Notes: a model not told the origin generated them from the letters alone. A DNA stretch of 64,000 nt from JAMQPK01 sp963761975 (GCA_963761975.1 CAVXIR010000002.1:1612001-1676000), one strand, 5' to 3'. Positions 26,106 to 36,306 are shown, counted from the first letter of the stretch. Made by a program: numbers and translations.

Positions 26106-27960
26106 CAATCAGGCTTCCGGCTGCGGGCTTCGGACTTCTGGCCAGACGCCTGAACGCCGAGGCCTGCCGTCTTTGTTACTGGCGCTTCTCCTCTGGGCAT
26201 CGCCAGCGTTCTCACAGGTTCTCGAGCCCATTCGGTACACGCTGTCGTTCCCTGCACCTCATACGCACTACGTCGAGGTCGAAGCCTCATATCCCACCGA
26301 TGGCCGTGCGCAGATTGATTTGATGATGGCCGTGTGGACGCCGGGCTCGTATCTCGTTCGCGAGTACGAGCGCCATGTCGAAGCGCTGACCGCCGCCAGC
26401 GAGACGCGGGCGCCGCTCTCGGTAGAGAAGACCCGCAAGAACCGATGGCGGATCGCGACGGGGGGCAGCAGAACCGTGTGGGTGCGCTATCGCGTGTACT
26501 CCCACGAAATGAGTGTGCGCACCAACTGGGTTGACGATGAGATGGCGGTCATCAACGGCGCACCGACGTTCATTACGCTTGTCGAGTCGCCGTCGCGGCG
26601 CGTGCACGAAGTCCGGATGGTGCTGCCGCGTTCGTGGAATGGAAGTTATTCGGGCCTGGTGCCGAGCACCGCGGCGAACACGTACGTGGCGGCTGATTTC
26701 GACACGCTCGTCGATTCGCCGATCGTCGCCGGCTCACCATCGGTCTACGAATTCAGCGTGCAGGGAAGGCCGCATTACCTCGTCAATTTCCGCGAGCGCG
26801 CAATCTGGAACGGACCAGAAGCGGCCCGCGACCTCGCAGCAACCGCGTCTGCGATCGCGGCATTCTGGGGCGAGTTGCCGTTCGATCGGTTTTACTTCTT
26901 CAACATCATCGGTTCGACGAGAAATGGGCTCGAGCACAAGAACTCGACAATGATGAATACGCCGCTCGAGTGGGGTTCTCGCGAGGCCTATCTGCAGTGG
27001 CTCAGCCTGGCCAGCCACGAATACTTTCACGCCTGGAATGGGAAGCGGCTCCGGCCCATCGAGCTGGGTCCCTTCGACTACGAGCATGAGGTCTACACGA
27101 AAGCGCTCTGGTTGGTCGAAGGTGTTACCGAGTACTACGCCGACCTGTTGCTGGTGCGAGCAGGCGTGGCGACGCCCGACGAGCTGCTCGGCGCACTGTC
27201 GGCGCAGATTCGCGACCTGCAGGCGACTCCGGGACGGCTTGAGCAATCTGTCGAAATGGCTTCGTACGACGCGTGGATCAAGTTCTATCGCCCGGATGAA
27301 AACACGCCCAACACGGCAATCAGCTACTACGTGAAAGGCGCGGTGATTGGCTTTTTGCTCGATGCCAACATCAGACGATTGACCGACGGCGCCCACTCGC
27401 TCGACAGCATGATGCGCTTGATGCTGAAACGGTTCGCCGCGGAAGGATTCACGCGCGACGATGTCCGCGCCACCGCAGCGGAGATCGTCGGACCAGCGCG
27501 CGCGGGGGAAATGCGCGCGTGGCTGGTACGTGCCCTGGAGACGACGTCTGAGCTCGACTATGAACCGGCCGTCGAATGGTTCGGGCTGCGCATGACGCCG
27601 CCCTCGGGCGCACCTCGAGGGTATTTGGGCGTGACGACACGAACCGAGAATCAGAAGACCGTGGTCTCTGGAATCCGGCGGGGCTCGCCGGCGGCAGCCG
27701 CGGGTCTGTCGTTGCTTGACGAAATCGTGGCCCTCAACGGTGTGCCCCTGCCGCCAGGGCAGTTGACGCAACGGATTGCCCAGTTCCAGCCCGGCACGAC
27801 GGTGACGCTCTCTGTCGCGAGGCACGATGTTGCGCGGCCGATCGCGATCACGCTTGCCACCGATCCCACCCATGGATGGGTATTGAGTCCAGCGCCCGGC
27901 GCGGCGCGCGTGCAATCCCAGCGGCTGGACGCGTGGTTTGGCGTGAAAAACCAGAAGTGA
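26089..27960 (+). CDS. M61 (glycyl aminopeptidase-type) metallopeptidase with PDZ domain
   Basis: The product, about 623 residues, has an N-terminal signal region (LPSLLLALLLWASPAFSQ) and an M61 beta domain. The zinc motif HEYFHAWNGKRLRP lies near residue 310, with a later Glu in LVEGVTEYYADL. A PDZ domain (~510-600) has RGYLGV and IRRGSPAAAAGLSLLDEIVALNG. It is expected to act in the periplasm or outside the cell. The start is uncertain: GTG 26089, TTG 26074 and TTG 26098 are all possible. The 26103-26150 stretch is a cttcggactt/cttccgg word array, so the N-terminus overlaps both the preceding gene and a repeat. Confidence 0.8.
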   Translation: MRRLDSNQASGCGLRTSGQTPERRGLPSLLLALLLWASPAFSQVLEPIRYTLSFPAPHTHYVEVEASYPTDGRAQIDLMMAVWTPGSYLVREYERHVEALTAASETRAPLSVEKTRKNRWRIATGGSRTVWVRYRVYSHEMSVRTNWVDDEMAVINGAPTFITLVESPSRRVHEVRMVLPRSWNGSYSGLVPSTAANTYVAADFDTLVDSPIVAGSPSVYEFSVQGRPHYLVNFRERAIWNGPEAARDLAATASAIAAFWGELPFDRFYFFNIIGSTRNGLEHKNSTMMNTPLEWGSREAYLQWLSLASHEYFHAWNGKRLRPIELGPFDYEHEVYTKALWLVEGVTEYYADLLLVRAGVATPDELLGALSAQIRDLQATPGRLEQSVEMASYDAWIKFYRPDENTPNTAISYYVKGAVIGFLLDANIRRLTDGAHSLDSMMRLMLKRFAAEGFTRDDVRATAAEIVGPARAGEMRAWLVRALETTSELDYEPAVEWFGLRMTPPSGAPRGYLGVTTRTENQKTVVSGIRRGSPAAAAGLSLLDEIVALNGVPLPPGQLTQRIAQFQPGTTVTLSVARHDVARPIAITLATDPTHGWVLSPAPGAARVQSQRLDAWFGVKNQK

Positions 27961-29130
27961 CTAATGATGATGCTCGACATCTGTGTGCGCATTGCCGAAG
28001 CGGTAGCGCAGAAACAGATGAAACGAGAGCGGTGCGCCGTAGCTTTCCTGCAGGTCTCTTGGCACGTAATACATGGTCGCGTCGCCGCCGATGCCGATCC
28101 GTCCGAACGATCCTGTCAGCAAATCCCGCGTGTAGCCCGCCGTGAAGGCCCCAATGTTCATCAGCGTGTGAGAGGGCTGCGACGACCCGCCGTGTGTGTG
28201 GGGTAGTGCTTTTCCCACCAACTCGATGCGCGAGTAAAGGTGGTTTCGTTCGAGCCACGACATGTTGCTTTCGAGCACGACGCCGTTCGATGTGCCATGG
28301 CTCTCGCGGTTGTGTCCCCACGCGGCCATGACGGCCGTCGAAATGGCACCTGTGTGCGTGTGTGCGATCGACGCCATGATGCGCGTCATGTCGCCAGGGT
28401 TCAGCGGTTCGGGCTCGTTGACGCGCGCGCCGGAGAGCTGGGCGCTCCAGGGGCCACGCGTCCAGGAGCCGCGCACGGACCACGAATCGAGCGGGCCGAA
28501 ATCGATGTCGGTGCGATCTTCGTCGGGCTCGCGGCCATGAAACCAGGACGTCTCAATTCCGTAACCCTGTCGAAACAGACCGACGGTGAGTATGCCAGGT
28601 GTGACGTGAGTCGAGTCGAGGTGATGGTGCGCGAGGGGCGACTGCGGATTTTCGGCCGCTGATGGCCGATGCATGAACGGCGGCGGGCCGAGTGCAGGCT
28701 GCCCGACCGCCGCAGCCGAGGTCCTCAGCGTCCACATCCCGACCGGGCGCGCGTATGCCACGTCGAGCGTCATGAAGAGATCGTGGGGATGCTGATAGTC
28801 AATCAGCGGCGCGTTGTTGAACGTTTCTCCAGTCTGAAATACCTGGGCCGACCCGATCTCCTTGAGCGTGAACGGCTCGAGCGACACCATCGTATCCACG
28901 GTCAGCCGGCCGGGGCCGAGCGTCCTCTCACCCATCCCCATTGCCCAGTTCTGCGCTTCGAATTCCGTGAAGTCACGAAATTTCCGATTCTGGTGATTGA
29001 CGCCCGCGAAGACGTTGCCGTTGAAAGTCCACCGCCACGTTTCCGTAGGTGTTTGCGCTTCGGCTCTGACTGAAATCGACAGCACGATCACCAAGAAAAT
29101 GGATCGCATCACCTTGACTTGATTCGACAT
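27961..29130 (-). CDS. Secreted His-rich outer-membrane beta-barrel-like protein
   Basis: The start at ATG 29130 is chosen (ATG 29109 is an alternative). Either gives a signal peptide (MRSIFLVIVLSISVRAEAQ). The rest, about 360 residues, is rich in alternating hydrophobic strands and ends in a barrel-like segment (SFHLFLRYRFGN) and HTDVEHHH. His-rich motifs (DYQHPHDLFM, AHHHLDSTHV, HTHGGSSQPSHT) suggest metal contact. I do not recognise a named family. It is divergent from a Cys/His-rich small protein and lies beside two TonB receptors. Confidence 0.7.
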   Translation of the reverse strand: MSNQVKVMRSIFLVIVLSISVRAEAQTPTETWRWTFNGNVFAGVNHQNRKFRDFTEFEAQNWAMGMGERTLGPGRLTVDTMVSLEPFTLKEIGSAQVFQTGETFNNAPLIDYQHPHDLFMTLDVAYARPVGMWTLRTSAAAVGQPALGPPPFMHRPSAAENPQSPLAHHHLDSTHVTPGILTVGLFRQGYGIETSWFHGREPDEDRTDIDFGPLDSWSVRGSWTRGPWSAQLSGARVNEPEPLNPGDMTRIMASIAHTHTGAISTAVMAAWGHNRESHGTSNGVVLESNMSWLERNHLYSRIELVGKALPHTHGGSSQPSHTLMNIGAFTAGYTRDLLTGSFGRIGIGGDATMYYVPRDLQESYGAPLSFHLFLRYRFGNAHTDVEHHH

Positions 29131-29154
29131 GCGAGAGCACCATAATGGTTCATC

Positions 29155-29541
29155 ATGCGGTCCATGCGCAATCGCTCGGGGCTCGTCGCTGCGATTGCCC
29201 TCACGTGGCACGTGGTCACAATTGCAGCCATGACGATGGTGTTGTCGCACAATCCGAATGCGTCGGCGAAAAAGGAAAGTATGGAGGAGAACTGCCCGCT
29301 CCATAGCAAGCCCTCTTGCCCGCTGCACGCCGAGAGGCACGGCACGCACGATTGCGACTGTCCCACCATTGGATGTGCCCAGAGAGACACAGGAGTCACC
29401 GGCCTCTTTGGCGTTGTCGGAATTCTGCCTCCGGTGATCGGCATGTCGGCGCCGATTGATGCGGGTAAAGCCGCCCCTGCGATCTGTCTTTCGGTAAACC
29501 TGCTCGCACCCGTTCCGCTCTCACCGCCTCCGCGTGCGTAG
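29155..29541 (+). CDS. Small exported Cys/His-rich protein
   Basis: This 128-residue protein has a hydrophobic N-terminal helix (LVAAIALTWHVVTIAAMTMVLSH), then a metal-type cluster CPLHSKPSCPLHAERHGTHD followed by CDCPTIGC. Such CPxH/C-rich exported proteins are frequent near copper-handling genes, but none of the named families can be assigned from sequence alone. Only 24 bases separate its start from the divergent gene, so the two promoters must overlap the coding ends. It lies upstream of a TonB receptor on the same strand. Confidence 0.7.
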   Translation: MRSMRNRSGLVAAIALTWHVVTIAAMTMVLSHNPNASAKKESMEENCPLHSKPSCPLHAERHGTHDCDCPTIGCAQRDTGVTGLFGVVGILPPVIGMSAPIDAGKAAPAICLSVNLLAPVPLSPPPRA

Positions 29542-29611
29542 TGTTCGCCTGCGGGCGGACCTGCGTTAAATCCATTTTCGGTTCAATTACGTAATACACG
29601 GAGGATCTCCC

Positions 29612-32401
29612 ATGAAGCTCATGGGATCCGTCTTCCTGTTCCTGATGTGTGTCTGCCCATCGGCAGGCCTCTTCGCGGCACAGGAGACGATCAACTACGG
29701 CACCATCAGTGGACGTGTAACCGATCCACAAGGTGCGGTCGTGCCCGGCGTCAGCGTGAGCGCCCGGCAGACCGAGACGAACTTGACACGCGAGACGTTG
29801 ACTGACGCGGAAGGCCGCTTTCGTTTCCCATACCTGAGGGTTGGGCACTACGAGGTGCGCGTCCGGCTGTCGGGCTTTGCCGATGTGACACGCAACGTGA
29901 CCGTGACTGTTGGGTCGGCTTTCGAGCTTCCCGTCAAGCTGGCAATAGCGTCGCTCGATTCGAGCGTCACGGTGACCGCGGACGCAGCCATGCTGGAAGG
30001 CGCACGAACTCAGATTGCCGGCACGGTCTCCCAGGCGGAAGTGCAAACGCTGCCTCTGAACGGGAGAAACTTTCTGGACCTCGCGTTCCTTGTGCCAGGC
30101 GTGTCTCCGACCAATACGGGCAGCACGCAGCTCTTTGCCGAAACCTCTGCGGTTCCTGGACAGGGAATTTCGGTGGGCAGCCAGCGCAATTTCTCCAACA
30201 GCTTCATCGTCGATGGATTGTCAGCCAACGACGACGCCGCCGGGCTCAGTGGAATTCCATACGGCCTCGATGCGGTTGATCAGTTCCAGGTCGTGACCTC
30301 CGGTGGTCAGGCTGAGCTCGGCCGCGCGTTGGGTGGATACGTCAGCGTCGTCACCAAGAGCGGCACGAACGTCCTGCACGGCGATGTCTATGGTTACTTT
30401 CGAGACGACTCGCTCAATGAGAAGAACGCGCTGTCGGGCACGAAGCTGCCGATGACCCAGAAGCAGTTTGGCCTCAGCATGGGCGGGCCGATCAGCCGCG
30501 ACCGGACGTTCTATTTTGCGAATGCGGAACAGCGCAGGCTCGATCAAACAGGGCTGACGACGATCTCGAGCGACAACGTCGGCGCCATCAACGCTCGGCT
30601 GCTAGCGGCAAGATACCCTGGCTCGCTCATTTCGACAGGTATCTATCCGAATCCGGTCGAGACCACGAATGTCCTGGCGAAGCTGGATCACCAGTTCAGC
30701 ACGCGCGATCAGTTCACAATCAGGTATTCCTTGTACGACGTGTCTTCACAGAACTCGCGCGGTGCAGGGGGGTTGATCGCGGCGACGGCATCGGCAGGCC
30801 TCGACAATCTCGACCAGTCGCTGGCGGCCGGCAACACGCTGACGATGTCGTCGCGGACGGTCGCCGAGACGCGCGTTCAAATCACGCACAGCGACTTGAA
30901 GGCGCCTCCGAGCGATCCGATCGGGCCTGCAGCCGGCATTGCAGGCGTGGCGTCTTTCGGCACTTCCTCGGGAAGTCCGCAGGCCCGCCGGAACACCATG
31001 TTTCAGGCAGTCAGCAACGTCTCCCATCAAGCCGGTGCGCACGCGATCCGCGTAGGCGTCGATTTCATCCACAACGACGACACGATTACCTACCCGCGAT
31101 CTGTGCGGGGCGCCTACACGTTCTCGTCGCTCGAGAGTTTTCTTGGCGGCACATACAACCCATCGGGCTTTACGCAGACGTTCGGAGAGAGCGTCGTTTC
31201 GCAGACCAATCCCAATGTGGGTGTTTACGTGCAGGACGAGTGGAAAGCGCACCCCTCGTTGACCGTCAACGCCGGTCTTCGCTACGACATCCAGTTTCTG
31301 CAAACGATCAACACCGACACCGACAACGTTTCACCGCGTGTGGGGTTTGCGTGGACGCCGTCGGATTCCCAGCGTCTGATCGTCCGCGGAAGTGCCGGCC
31401 TGTTTTTCGATCGCCTGCCGCTTCGGGCGGTGGCCAATGCGCTGCTGTCTGCAGGCAACACCACCGATCTGAACGCGCTGCGACAAATAAGCATCAGCTT
31501 GTCGCCTACTCAAGCGGGAGCGCCGGTGTTCCCGAACATCCTGGCCGCCGCGGTGCCCTCGGTCACCCTCGTCAACCTGACGACGATGGATCCGAACATC
31601 CAGAATGCGTACTCACGCCAGGCGAGCGTCGAGGTCGAGCGACAGGTGGGGAGCAGCGTGACAATCAGCGCGGGTTATCAGTACGTCAACGGCCGAAACC
31701 TCATCATCCAGGTGAACCAGAACGTTCCGACATGTGCGGCAGCCGGCACGAACAACGGCTGCCGTCCGAATTCAAGCTACGCCAACAACAACCAGTATTC
31801 ATCCGAGGCGGAATCGAATTATCACGGCGTCCATTTTTCGTTCGTGCAGCGGCCAGTGGCCTGGGGCCACTACCGAGTTTCGTACACGGTCTCGAAAGCG
31901 ATGAACAACGTCGGCGAGAATTTCTTCAGCTCGCCGATCGATCCCACCGACCTGTCGAAAGACTGGGGACGCTCCGACGACGATCAACGCCATCGACTCG
32001 TGGTGAACGGCACGATTCGGCTTCCATACGCCATCGAGCTGACGAGCTCGATGCAGGCGTATTCCTCGCTTCCGTTCAACATCACGTCGGGCGTCACGAC
32101 CATTCAGGGGACGGCGGGGCGGCCTGTCGTGAACGGCGAGTTCATCGAGAGAAACGCAGGCGTTGGAAGCGACTTCTTCAGCGTCAATGCGCGGGTGAGC
32201 CGGTGGTTCAACCTGGGCGGCCGCGTTCAGTGCCAGGGGATCGTCGAAGCGTTCAACCTGACGAACAGGCAGAACGTGATCACGCGGAACACAAATTTCG
32301 GGTCGGGGCCCTATCCGGCCAGCCCGTTGGCGTCATTTGGGCAGGTGACGGCGGTCGGCGACCCGCGGACCGTCCAGCTGGCCGTTCGACTGCGATTCTG
32401 A
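29612..32401 (+). CDS. TonB-dependent receptor, Oar-like, with carboxypeptidase-regulatory domain
   Basis: A GGAGGATCTCCC site precedes the ATG. The 929-residue product has a signal peptide (ending LFAAQE) and an N-terminal carboxypeptidase-regulatory-like beta domain (~residues 30-110: GTISGRVTDPQGAVVPGVSV, ...GRFRFPYLRVGHYEVRV). A TonB plug follows (LPLNGRNFLDLAFLVPGV) and then a large barrel ending VQLAVRLRF. This architecture is a hallmark of Acidobacteriota. It transports an unknown ligand using TonB energy. The next TonB receptor starts five bases after its stop. Confidence 0.9.
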   Translation: MKLMGSVFLFLMCVCPSAGLFAAQETINYGTISGRVTDPQGAVVPGVSVSARQTETNLTRETLTDAEGRFRFPYLRVGHYEVRVRLSGFADVTRNVTVTVGSAFELPVKLAIASLDSSVTVTADAAMLEGARTQIAGTVSQAEVQTLPLNGRNFLDLAFLVPGVSPTNTGSTQLFAETSAVPGQGISVGSQRNFSNSFIVDGLSANDDAAGLSGIPYGLDAVDQFQVVTSGGQAELGRALGGYVSVVTKSGTNVLHGDVYGYFRDDSLNEKNALSGTKLPMTQKQFGLSMGGPISRDRTFYFANAEQRRLDQTGLTTISSDNVGAINARLLAARYPGSLISTGIYPNPVETTNVLAKLDHQFSTRDQFTIRYSLYDVSSQNSRGAGGLIAATASAGLDNLDQSLAAGNTLTMSSRTVAETRVQITHSDLKAPPSDPIGPAAGIAGVASFGTSSGSPQARRNTMFQAVSNVSHQAGAHAIRVGVDFIHNDDTITYPRSVRGAYTFSSLESFLGGTYNPSGFTQTFGESVVSQTNPNVGVYVQDEWKAHPSLTVNAGLRYDIQFLQTINTDTDNVSPRVGFAWTPSDSQRLIVRGSAGLFFDRLPLRAVANALLSAGNTTDLNALRQISISLSPTQAGAPVFPNILAAAVPSVTLVNLTTMDPNIQNAYSRQASVEVERQVGSSVTISAGYQYVNGRNLIIQVNQNVPTCAAAGTNNGCRPNSSYANNNQYSSEAESNYHGVHFSFVQRPVAWGHYRVSYTVSKAMNNVGENFFSSPIDPTDLSKDWGRSDDDQRHRLVVNGTIRLPYAIELTSSMQAYSSLPFNITSGVTTIQGTAGRPVVNGEFIERNAGVGSDFFSVNARVSRWFNLGGRVQCQGIVEAFNLTNRQNVITRNTNFGSGPYPASPLASFGQVTAVGDPRTVQLAVRLRF

Positions 32402-32405
32402 TGAG

Positions 32406-34721
32406 ATGGCACCCGCCGTGACCCGAATCCGCGCCGCCGCCGTCCTCGTGCTCGTGGCATTCGCTTCCACGGCGACGATTTTCGCGCAGGTCTCTTCGCA
32501 CGGTCGTATCGTTGGGACTGCTCGAGATACGACTGGCGGAACGCTCGCCGGTGTCACCGTCGAGCTGCGCAGGCAGGATGTCGGGGTCGCGGCGGTCACA
32601 CAGACAGACCGCGCAGGGCGGTATCAATTCGACGCCGTGCAGGCAGGCGAGTTCGACGTTGCGTTCACCCTGCTCAATTTCGCTTCACTGGTGCGGCACG
32701 GCGTGCGTTCGCACTCTGGGCAGACGCTCACGCTCGACGTTGTGCTGCAGCTCACCTTGAGCGCAGACGTGACCGTCACGGGCCGCCGGACGTTTACCAA
32801 TCTCGCCGATGTCGACAACCCCGAAGAGAATCTGATCGGCATCGCCAACGCTGCGAGCGAAGGGGCCGTGACGGCACGTCAGCTCGAGAATCGTCCGGTC
32901 ATGCGCGCCGGCGAAGTGCTCGAGACGGTGCCCGGGCTGATCATCAGTCAGCACAGCGGAGAGGGAAAGGCGAACCAGTACTATCTGCGCGGGTTCAACC
33001 TCGATCACGGCACCGACTTCAGCACGAGCATCTCGGGGATTCCGGTGAACATGCCGACGCACGCGCACGGGCACGGCTATACCGATGCCAACTTTCTGAT
33101 TCCCGAGCTCGTCAGCGGCGTGCAGTTCAAAAAGGGGCCGTATTACGCCGACGAAGGAGACTTCTCGGCCGCGGGGTCGGTCAACGTCAACTATGTCAGC
33201 GTTCTCGACGCGCCGATCGTGTCGCTGAGCGCTGGTGCGCAGGGATGGAACCGCCTGTTTGGGGCGGCGTCGCCGAAATTTGGACGAGGCCATCTGCTCG
33301 GTGCCATCGAACTGAACCATCACGACGGTCCCTGGACGCTCGGGGATGATTACCGCAAGGTGAACGGCGTCGTGCGATACAGCCAAGGCACCGCGACCCA
33401 CGGCTTTGCACTGAGCGGCATGTTCTATCGGGGGGAGTGGAATTCAACCGATCAGGTTCCGCGTCGCGCGCTCGAGTCGGGTGCGGTTCCGCGGTTCGGA
33501 CACATCGATCCCACAAACGGCGGCTCGACGCACCGCTACAGCCTGTCGGGCGACGCACAATGGGCCGATGCGAACAGCGTGACGAGGGCCAATGCGTTCT
33601 TCGTCGACTACGCGCTGAATCTTTTTTCCAATTTCACCTACTTCCTCGACGATCCGGTTCGCGGCGATCAATTCGAGCAGGTCGATCGTCGGAAGATTAC
33701 AGGTGGGCGTGTGACACACCGCCGCATGAGCCGCATGCGTGACCGCCCCATCGAGCACCTCCTCGGCGTGCACGTGCGCCGCGACGACATCGGCACGATA
33801 GGTCTGTATCGAACCCAGGCACGCAACCGATTTGCCACCACGCGCGAGGACCAGGTCGATCAGACGTCGGTCGGGTTGTTCGTTCAAAGCGAATACCAAT
33901 GGAGCCGGGTTCTTCGCACCACCTTGGGTCTACGAGGCGATGTCTATCGATTCGATGTTCGCGGTGCCCCGGGAGCGACTCGCGGCCTCGCCAGCCCGAA
34001 GCTGTCGGCTGTGCTGGGTCCATGGAGTGGAACCGAGCTGTACGTCAATGCCGGGCATGGCTTTCACAGCAACGATGCGCGCGGCGTGCTGGCTGATGAC
34101 AGCACGCTCCTCGTGCGCGCACGCGGCGCCGAAATCGGGCTGCGGACGGTCAAGATCCCGCGTGTGCAAAGCACCGTATCGTTCTGGCAGCTGGATATCG
34201 ATTCCGAGCTGGTGTTCGTCGGCGACGCGGGTACCACTGAGGCCAGCCGGCCGAGCCGCCGGGTCGGTGTTGAATGGGCGACATACGCGAGCCCGCGTCC
34301 ATGGTTGTCGCTCGACGGAGATGTCGCCGTATCGCGTGCGAAGTTTACCGACTTCGATCCGGCCGGCGATCGGATTCCGGGCTCGGTCCAGTCGGTCGTG
34401 TCGGTGGGCGTCTCGCTTCACGACATCAAACGCGTGTCCGGCAGCATGCGCCTTCGATTCTTCGGGCCGCGACCGCTGGTCGAAGACGACGGCGTGCGCT
34501 CGGGCGCGACAAGCCTCCTGAACGGGCAAGTCAGCTATCGCTTGCGCCCGCATTCGCGCGTCGTCGTCGAGATGTTCAATCTGCTGAATGAAACCGCAAG
34601 CGACATCGACTATTTCTACACATCGCGGCTGCCGGCCGAGCCGTCTGGTGGCATCGACGACCTCCACACGCATCCGGCGCTGCCGCGCGCGCTGCGGGTG
34701 AGTTTGCAGATTGGGTTTTAG
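32406..34721 (+). CDS. TonB-dependent receptor (second, with short regulatory domain)
   Basis: This 771-residue protein has a signal peptide (ending STATIFAQ), a carboxypeptidase-regulatory domain, a plug with GEVLETVPGLIISQHSGEGK and YYLRGFNLDHGTDFSTSISG, and a barrel ending SLQIGF. A motif VNMPTHAHGHGYTDANFLIPEL recurs in a distinct receptor subfamily. It is cotranscribed with the Oar-like receptor. The His-rich THAHGHG loop and the metal-like neighbours suggest a metal or metal-chelate ligand. That is inference only. Confidence 0.9.
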   Translation: MAPAVTRIRAAAVLVLVAFASTATIFAQVSSHGRIVGTARDTTGGTLAGVTVELRRQDVGVAAVTQTDRAGRYQFDAVQAGEFDVAFTLLNFASLVRHGVRSHSGQTLTLDVVLQLTLSADVTVTGRRTFTNLADVDNPEENLIGIANAASEGAVTARQLENRPVMRAGEVLETVPGLIISQHSGEGKANQYYLRGFNLDHGTDFSTSISGIPVNMPTHAHGHGYTDANFLIPELVSGVQFKKGPYYADEGDFSAAGSVNVNYVSVLDAPIVSLSAGAQGWNRLFGAASPKFGRGHLLGAIELNHHDGPWTLGDDYRKVNGVVRYSQGTATHGFALSGMFYRGEWNSTDQVPRRALESGAVPRFGHIDPTNGGSTHRYSLSGDAQWADANSVTRANAFFVDYALNLFSNFTYFLDDPVRGDQFEQVDRRKITGGRVTHRRMSRMRDRPIEHLLGVHVRRDDIGTIGLYRTQARNRFATTREDQVDQTSVGLFVQSEYQWSRVLRTTLGLRGDVYRFDVRGAPGATRGLASPKLSAVLGPWSGTELYVNAGHGFHSNDARGVLADDSTLLVRARGAEIGLRTVKIPRVQSTVSFWQLDIDSELVFVGDAGTTEASRPSRRVGVEWATYASPRPWLSLDGDVAVSRAKFTDFDPAGDRIPGSVQSVVSVGVSLHDIKRVSGSMRLRFFGPRPLVEDDGVRSGATSLLNGQVSYRLRPHSRVVVEMFNLLNETASDIDYFYTSRLPAEPSGGIDDLHTHPALPRALRVSLQIGF

Positions 34722-34732
34722 GGGAGAACTGC

Positions 34733-35530
34733 CTATTTCTGTATGGCCTGGGTCCAGACGTCGATTTCCTCGGGCGTCATCGTACCCAGAGGCACTTGCC
34801 GCGCGTCCACGTAATTCCAGCGCTCGACATCAATCAGATACTGCGCGCGCGATAGTAGCGGACCCCGGCAGAGACGAATGCCTTCGTCTGCCTTGGGTTC
34901 GTTCTGTGCCCGATTGAGAAGTTCGTCGATAACCGAGCGCGGAGCCGGGTCGTTCGGATACACGTACGAAAACAGCACGAGGTGCGACAGCAGCACCCGC
35001 CAGTGCTCGCCGAATCGCGACACCAGCCGTGACCAGTTGATCTCTTTCTGCTGCGCGCGAATCAGATGCAGCACGTCGGCGCCGTCGAAGCGCTCGCGCT
35101 CCATCAGAAATGCCTTCGACCAGATCATTTCTTCGATCGGCATCAGACGAACAGGAAAGCCCAGCGATTCGTCGGACGGCGCGTTGGCAAACCACTCGTC
35201 ATCGACTTCGGCTACGCCGTTGCCGCCCGAGAAAATCAAATCGACGAAAAACTCCCGTTGACGCCCGCCAAACGCCTTCCCGAGCCAGTGTGGAAAGGTG
35301 AGATCGGTTGTGATGCCCTCTTCCGCGAGTGCGCTGGTCACGCGGTCCCAATCGGCGCGGCGAATGAAGACGTCGAGATCTTTCGTGTCGCGTCCGATGC
35401 CGGTGTAGTGAACGAACGCATATGCGCCGCCGACCAGGAAGTCGATGTCGTTCGCCTGAAAGACCTGAATGACCCGCTTGTAGAAGTCTGAAGCGTGTCG
35501 GCTGGGGGCCTGGACAGTTGTCGGCGTCAC
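34733..35530 (-). CDS. Nucleotidyltransferase-fold protein
   Basis: This 265-residue cytoplasmic protein has the minimal nucleotidyltransferase pattern FLVGGAYAFVHYTGIGRDTKDLDVF (GG...D.D) near residues 31-55, and EFFVDLIF as a possible third acidic strand. The rest is helical. Proteins of this type include toxin-like MNT and AbiEii proteins and sugar or antibiotic adenylyltransferases. No antitoxin partner is adjacent. It converges on the TonB receptor gene, with 11 bases between stops, and is divergent from the metallophosphoesterase. Confidence 0.75.
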   Translation of the reverse strand: MTPTTVQAPSRHASDFYKRVIQVFQANDIDFLVGGAYAFVHYTGIGRDTKDLDVFIRRADWDRVTSALAEEGITTDLTFPHWLGKAFGGRQREFFVDLIFSGGNGVAEVDDEWFANAPSDESLGFPVRLMPIEEMIWSKAFLMERERFDGADVLHLIRAQQKEINWSRLVSRFGEHWRVLLSHLVLFSYVYPNDPAPRSVIDELLNRAQNEPKADEGIRLCRGPLLSRAQYLIDVERWNYVDARQVPLGTMTPEEIDVWTQAIQK

Positions 35531-35588
35531 GCCCTAACACAGGCAAGAGAGATGCCACTAGGGGCACGTATGTTGCTGCCACCATGCC

Positions 35589-36299
35589 ATGCGAATCGCC
35601 GCTACGGCAGATCTGCATTTTGGCAAATCGTCTGCGGGTGCCCTGCAGCCGCTACTGTCGCAGATTACGACAGGCGCTGACGTCCTCGTGCTGGCGGGCG
35701 ATATTACCGATTACGGCACCGCCGACGAGGCCCGCAATTTCGTGAAGGACCTGTCTGTATCGGTCAGGATTCCAATCGTGGCCGTGCTCGGGAATCACGA
35801 TTTTGAGGCCGGAGCCGAACGCGAGATCCAGCAGATTCTGATCGACCATGGCGTTTGTGTTCTCGATGGTGATACATGTGAAGTGCAGGGAGTAGGGTTT
35901 GCGGGCGTCAAAGGCTTTGCAGGCGGCTTCGGACGGCGCGCGCTCGGGCCGTGGGGCGAGCCGATCATCAAGCAGTTCGTGCACGAGGCTGTGAACGAAG
36001 CGCTGAAGCTCGAGTCGGCGCTTGCACGGCTGCGAACAGACAAGAAGATCGTCGTCATGCACTATGCCCCTATCCAGGGAACCGTCGAGGGCGAGCCCTG
36101 CGAGATTTACCCCTACCTGGGCTGCAGCCGTCTCGAGGAACCGCTCAGCCGTTACACCGTGACGGCCGTCATACATGGGCACGCACACAACGGCAAGCCG
36201 GAAGGCCGAACATCGACTGATGTGCCGGTCTACAACGTCGCCTATCCGCTGATGCGAAAGCTGACACCGCAGCAGCCGTTCCGCATCCTCGAAATATAG
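35589..36299 (+). CDS. Calcineurin-like metallophosphoesterase
   Basis: This 236-residue protein shows the five metallophosphoesterase blocks: ATADLHFG (D-x-H), LVLAGDITDYG (GD), VLGNHDFE (GNHD), VVMHYAP (H), and VIHGHAHNG (GHxH). It is a cytoplasmic phosphodiesterase or phosphatase of unknown substrate. It is followed after seven bases by a DUF72 gene, so the two are probably cotranscribed. Confidence 0.85.
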   Translation: MRIAATADLHFGKSSAGALQPLLSQITTGADVLVLAGDITDYGTADEARNFVKDLSVSVRIPIVAVLGNHDFEAGAEREIQQILIDHGVCVLDGDTCEVQGVGFAGVKGFAGGFGRRALGPWGEPIIKQFVHEAVNEALKLESALARLRTDKKIVVMHYAPIQGTVEGEPCEIYPYLGCSRLEEPLSRYTVTAVIHGHAHNGKPEGRTSTDVPVYNVAYPLMRKLTPQQPFRILEI

Positions 36300-36306
36300 G
36301 AGCCTT

